Source: Kouleothrix aurantiaca (GTDB taxonomy: Bacteria > Chloroflexota > Chloroflexia > Chloroflexales > Roseiflexaceae). Taken from it: a stretch of DNA of 13,402 nucleotides. Shown piece after piece: positions 11,898-13,402 of the stretch (position 1 is its first letter; every line of letters starts with the position of its first letter). The stretch lies in assembly GCA_001399705.1 (NCBI GenBank), contig LJCR01000023.1:1-13402 (forward strand), given 5' to 3'. The position numbers and the translations under genes were made by a program. Below the pieces are notes generated by a model. That model saw only the letters and a list, made by a program, of their open reading frames with translations, searched no databases and was not told where the DNA came from.

Positions 11898-11903
11898 ATT
11901 ATA
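11898..11903 (-). promoter_or_regulatory. TATAAT -10 box of tRNA-Gly(GCC)
   Basis: Perfect consensus TATAAT on the minus strand, ending 5 nt before the tRNA. Transcription would start at or next to tRNA nucleotide 1, giving almost no 5' leader. The best -35 match (TTTACA) is 23 nt away, so the -35 is non-standard or an activator is used. Repeat cluster D lies 140-210 bp upstream. Confidence 0.65.
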
Positions 11904-12042
11904 GGGTTTACCGCGTCCCAAAGCCTTGTAAAATAATTCGGAAATTGACCGCCGGCATCCTGCTGCCGCCTCACACGACCAGATCGGCTGCATGATCTAC
12001 CCCATCTGCGACGCTACCGCATCTCGATGCGATGCTGGAGCA

Positions 12043-12108
12043 GATACCTGCACTCATTTCCTCCGATACCCACACTAATTTCCACCGATACCTGCACTGA
12101 TTTTTCTG
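12043..12108. repeat. Repeat cluster D: three 22-bp direct repeats
   Basis: Units start at 12043, 12065 and 12087, exactly 22 bp apart, with core GATACCtgCACTnATTTcC. The minus-strand core GTGCAGGT is shared with cluster B. It lies upstream of the promoter of tRNA-Gly(GCC) and just downstream of the Glu-like tRNA. Confidence 0.8.
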
Positions 12109-12115
12109 TGCTTCA

Positions 12116-12185
12116 TGGTGGTCTGCCGGGGTGACGATCCCCGCTTCCTCGCGTGAGAGGCGAGAGTCCTTAGCCAACATAGACG
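12116..12185 (-). tRNA. Degenerate tRNA-Glu(CTC)-like gene
   Basis: Anticodon stem CTCGC/GCGAG with loop CTCTCAC and T-stem CGGGG/CCCCG with loop ATCGTCA (A54/T58) are perfect; A73 and CCA follow. The acceptor only partly pairs (GTCT with AGAC) and the D-arm is short (GTTGGCTAAGGAC). Possibly inactive; a second Glu(CTC) lies at 8598. Confidence 0.6.
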
Positions 12186-12196
12186 AGCAGACCAGG

Positions 12197-12272
12197 TGGT
12201 GCCGTCGTCAGGTAACGATCCTGAACCCCTCGCGTTTCAGGCGAGTGCGCAGACCTTCTACGCCACAACGGC
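12197..12272 (-). tRNA. tRNA-Phe(GAA), A54/T58 T-loop
   Basis: Acceptor GCCGTTG/CGACGGC, A73, CCA. Anticodon stem CTCGC/GCGAG, loop CTGAAAC. T-stem TCAGG/CCTGA with loop ATCGTTA: A54 and T58 with T55-C56 kept. D-loop keeps GG. Confidence 0.95.
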
Positions 12273-12275
12273 AGA

Positions 12276-12352
12276 TGGAGCCACAGGAGCGAGTTGCACG
12301 CTCGACCTCGTCTGTACCAGAGACGCGCTCTGACTGGCTGAGCTACTGCGGC
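12276..12352 (-). tRNA. tRNA-Thr(GGT), altered elbow
   Basis: Acceptor GCCGCAG/CTGTGGC, T73, CCA. Anticodon stem CGTCT/AGACG, loop CTGGTAC. T-stem GAGCG/CGCTC with loop TGCAACT (G55). D-loop AGCCAGTCA reads AG where AGCTGGTCA would be typical. The 5' end overlaps the last codons of the small gene at 12343-12546 by 10 nt. Confidence 0.95.
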
Positions 12353-12546
12353 GAGTTGTGCTGCGCGGCCAGGTCGCGCAGCTCGCGATAGATCTCCTTC
12401 CGGCCCGCCTGGCGGGCGCTGGTCTTGCGCGGCTGCTGGGCGCGGCGGCGAGCGCGGGCGCGGGTGCAGCCGTAGCGATCCGGCGGATACTTGTCGTGGC
12501 CGGGGCAGCAGCCCCGATCGCGCCGGCGGACGCCGTAGGGCTTCAT
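12343..12546 (-). CDS. Small basic Cys/His protein of unknown function
   Basis: 67 residues. A strong Shine-Dalgarno AGGAGAA lies 6 nt before the ATG at 12546; a GTG one codon earlier is an alternative. The N-terminus MKPYGVRRRDRGCCPGHDKY contains CCPGHDKYP, a possible metal-binding or structural knot. It is followed by a very basic RARARRRAQ stretch and a C-terminal helix (KEIYRELRDLAAQ). The charge suggests nucleic-acid binding. It resembles small basic proteins I associate with phage genomes, but that is memory only. The last 10 nt overlap the 5' end of tRNA-Thr(GGT), so cleavage at the tRNA would remove the stop codon from the mRNA. Confidence 0.75.
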   Translation of the reverse strand: MKPYGVRRRDRGCCPGHDKYPPDRYGCTRARARRRAQQPRKTSARQAGRKEIYRELRDLAAQHNSPQ

Positions 12547-12562
12547 CACGTTCTCCTGTTAA

Positions 12563-12649
12563 TGGTGCTGGTGATGAGAGTTGAACTCATACGGTCTCTC
12601 GACCACAGGTGTCTAAAACCTGCGCGCCTTCCTGTTACGCCACACCAGC
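12563..12649 (-). tRNA. tRNA-Leu(TAG)
   Basis: Acceptor GCTGGTG/CACCAGC, A73, CCA. Anticodon stem CAGGT/ACCTG, loop TTTAGAC. Long variable arm. T-loop canonical TTCAACT; D-loop AACAGGAAG keeps GG. It lies just upstream of the small gene at 12546. Confidence 0.95.
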
Positions 12650-12656
12650 AAAGAAA

Positions 12657-12750
12657 TGGTCTCGGTAGCGGGGGTCGAACCCGCAAGAGCGGTTGTTGCC
12701 GCTCACTACGCCCTCAACGTAGCGCGTCTGCCAGATTTCGCCATACCGAG
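12657..12750 (-). tRNA. tRNA-Leu(GAG)
   Basis: Acceptor CTCGGTA/TACCGAG, A73, CCA. Anticodon stem CTACG/CGTAG, loop TTGAGGG. Long variable arm GAGCGGCAACAACCGCTC. T-stem GCGGG/CCCGC, canonical TTCGACC; D-loop GG. Confidence 0.96.
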
Positions 12751-12755
12751 GCATA

Positions 12756-12844
12756 TGGTGCCGAAGGCGGGAGTCGAACCCACAAGAGAGTTGCCCCTCA
12801 CAGCGTTCTGAGCGCTGCGCGTCTGCCTATTTCGCCACTTCGGC
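12756..12844 (-). tRNA. tRNA-Leu(CAG)
   Basis: Acceptor GCCGAAG/CTTCGGC, A73, CCA. Anticodon stem CAGCG/CGCTG, loop CTCAGAA. Long variable arm. Canonical T-loop TTCGACT; D-loop GG. With the CAA, TAA, TAG and GAG genes this gives a complete set of five Leu anticodons. Confidence 0.96.
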
Positions 12845-13087
12845 ATGGCCCAGCATTGCGCGGTATCCTGTCGTTGGACGATCCGGGCGCCGAAGCACCC
12901 GGCCAGGAATTAAACCTATTTCTCCGCGCTCTGCTGGCAACCACAACTTTTTGCTGCCCTCCGCCTGGCGTGGTCGCATCGTCACCCCCGAGCCGGTGGA
13001 AAACCCGGCCCGGCGGCGCTGCTGCCAAACAGCGCCGGTTTCCAGGCTGATGACGACGTGGCACCGGCCACGCCCTGCGTCAGGCGA

Positions 13088-13163
13088 TGGTAGCGGGAGT
13101 GGGACTTGCACCACACGACCTCCGAGTTATGAGCCCGGCGAGCTGCTGCTGCTCTATCCCGCG
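13088..13163 (-). tRNA. Initiator tRNA-fMet(CAT), altered elbow
   Basis: Starts CGCGGGA, pairing with TCCCGCT so that C1 faces T72, the unpaired 1-72 that marks bacterial initiators. The anticodon stem CCGGG/CTCGG carries the G-rich run above loop CTCATAA. The D-loop AGCAGCA is short and has AG for GG. The T-loop TGCAAGT has G55, and the T-stem needs one bulge. A73, CCA. Confidence 0.92.
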
Positions 13164-13373
13164 TCGATGAGATTGTGGCCCTGCTTCCGCCGCCGCCCGC
13201 CAGCGGGCGACCACCGCCAACCCCGGCAGGCATCGGCGCTGATCACGCAGGAGGGGCGCTCCTACGCTCCCAGCACATTTGCCGGCCGGCCGTGCCGCGA
13301 GTCAGACGGCCCGGTTTCCAACAGTCGGCGTGCGACTCGTCGCCTTGGCCGGCGACGGCTTCCACAGGGCTCA

Positions 13374-13402
13374 TGGTGGCGGAGCCCGGGATTGCACCGG
13401 CG
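13374..13402 (-). tRNA. 3' end of a tRNA cut by the window edge, altered T-loop
   Basis: CCA (13374-13376), A73, acceptor strand CTCCGCC, then T-stem CCGG/CCGG around loop TGCAATC with G55. Anticodon and D-arm lie outside the window. The expected 5' acceptor strand is GGCGGAG. Confidence 0.8.

Noticed and set aside
4965..12108. CRISPR array
   Set aside because: The 21-24-bp repeats are contiguous without spacers, differ between clusters, and no cas genes are present.
12850..12990. Possible tRNA with T-loop TTTAATT
   Set aside because: Only a weak T-arm is seen; no acceptor, anticodon arm or CCA can be matched.
13200..13373. Possible tRNA-Ser remnant around TTGGAAA
   Set aside because: The loop resembles a Ser(GGA) anticodon loop but the flanking stem does not pair and no other arm is present.

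Overview
This window is GC-rich bacterial-type DNA dominated by one long array of tRNA genes, all on the minus strand, running from about 4508 past the right edge. About 32 tRNAs fold well, with intact stems and encoded CCA (only Leu-TAA lacks a complete one). Half a dozen more are decayed or unclear. Fifteen amino acids are covered; Asp, Asn, Ile, Trp and Tyr were not found. The rest of the minus-strand cargo is an RNase P RNA (rnpB) with its own terminator, an HNH endonuclease, a small basic Cys/His protein, and fragments of other genes. Such dense arrays are known from large phages, plasmids and integrated elements. The host group is uncertain: GC content and the HNH family fit Chloroflexota or a neighbouring GC-rich phylum, but this is a guess.

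Layout. 1-1923 (minus): a large multi-pass membrane protein, cut by the window edge, whose N-terminal half looks like an ArsP/DUF318-type permease. 2211-3092 (minus): two tandem paralogous ribbon-helix-helix (RHH) proteins, each with two RHH-like modules, and an operator-like repeat upstream of the second. 3425-3903 (minus): rnpB and its terminator. 4031-4341 (minus): a small gene broken by two frameshifts in C-runs. 4369-4502: two tandem copies of a T-arm-like hairpin block just downstream of the last tRNA. 4508-13402: the array. It is interrupted by an orphan plus-strand gene (5139-5693), a truncated metallophosphoesterase (5690-5878), an AT-rich stretch (5980-6955) with clusters of about 22-bp direct repeats, the HNH gene (8719-9237) and the small protein (12343-12546).

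Main discovery candidate. Many of these tRNAs lack the near-universal elbow bases of bacterial tRNA, but the changes occur in matched pairs. Eleven tRNAs have G instead of T at position 55, and all eleven have A instead of G at position 18. The tRNAs with T55 keep G18. One tRNA swaps G19/C56 to C19/G56. Position 54 covaries with 58: A54 occurs with T58 four times and G54 with G58 four times. Aminoacylation identity elements are kept (G3-U70 in Ala, G-1 in His, long arms in Ser and Leu). This looks like selection for working tRNAs with a rebuilt D-loop/T-loop contact, not decay. The adjacent rnpB also departs from the near-invariant P4 core, and RNase P RNA reads exactly this tRNA elbow. Together they suggest a self-contained, partly orthogonal tRNA set with its own processing RNA, possibly escaping host tRNA-modifying or tRNA-cutting enzymes. 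The covariation is read directly from the sequence; the biological role is inference.
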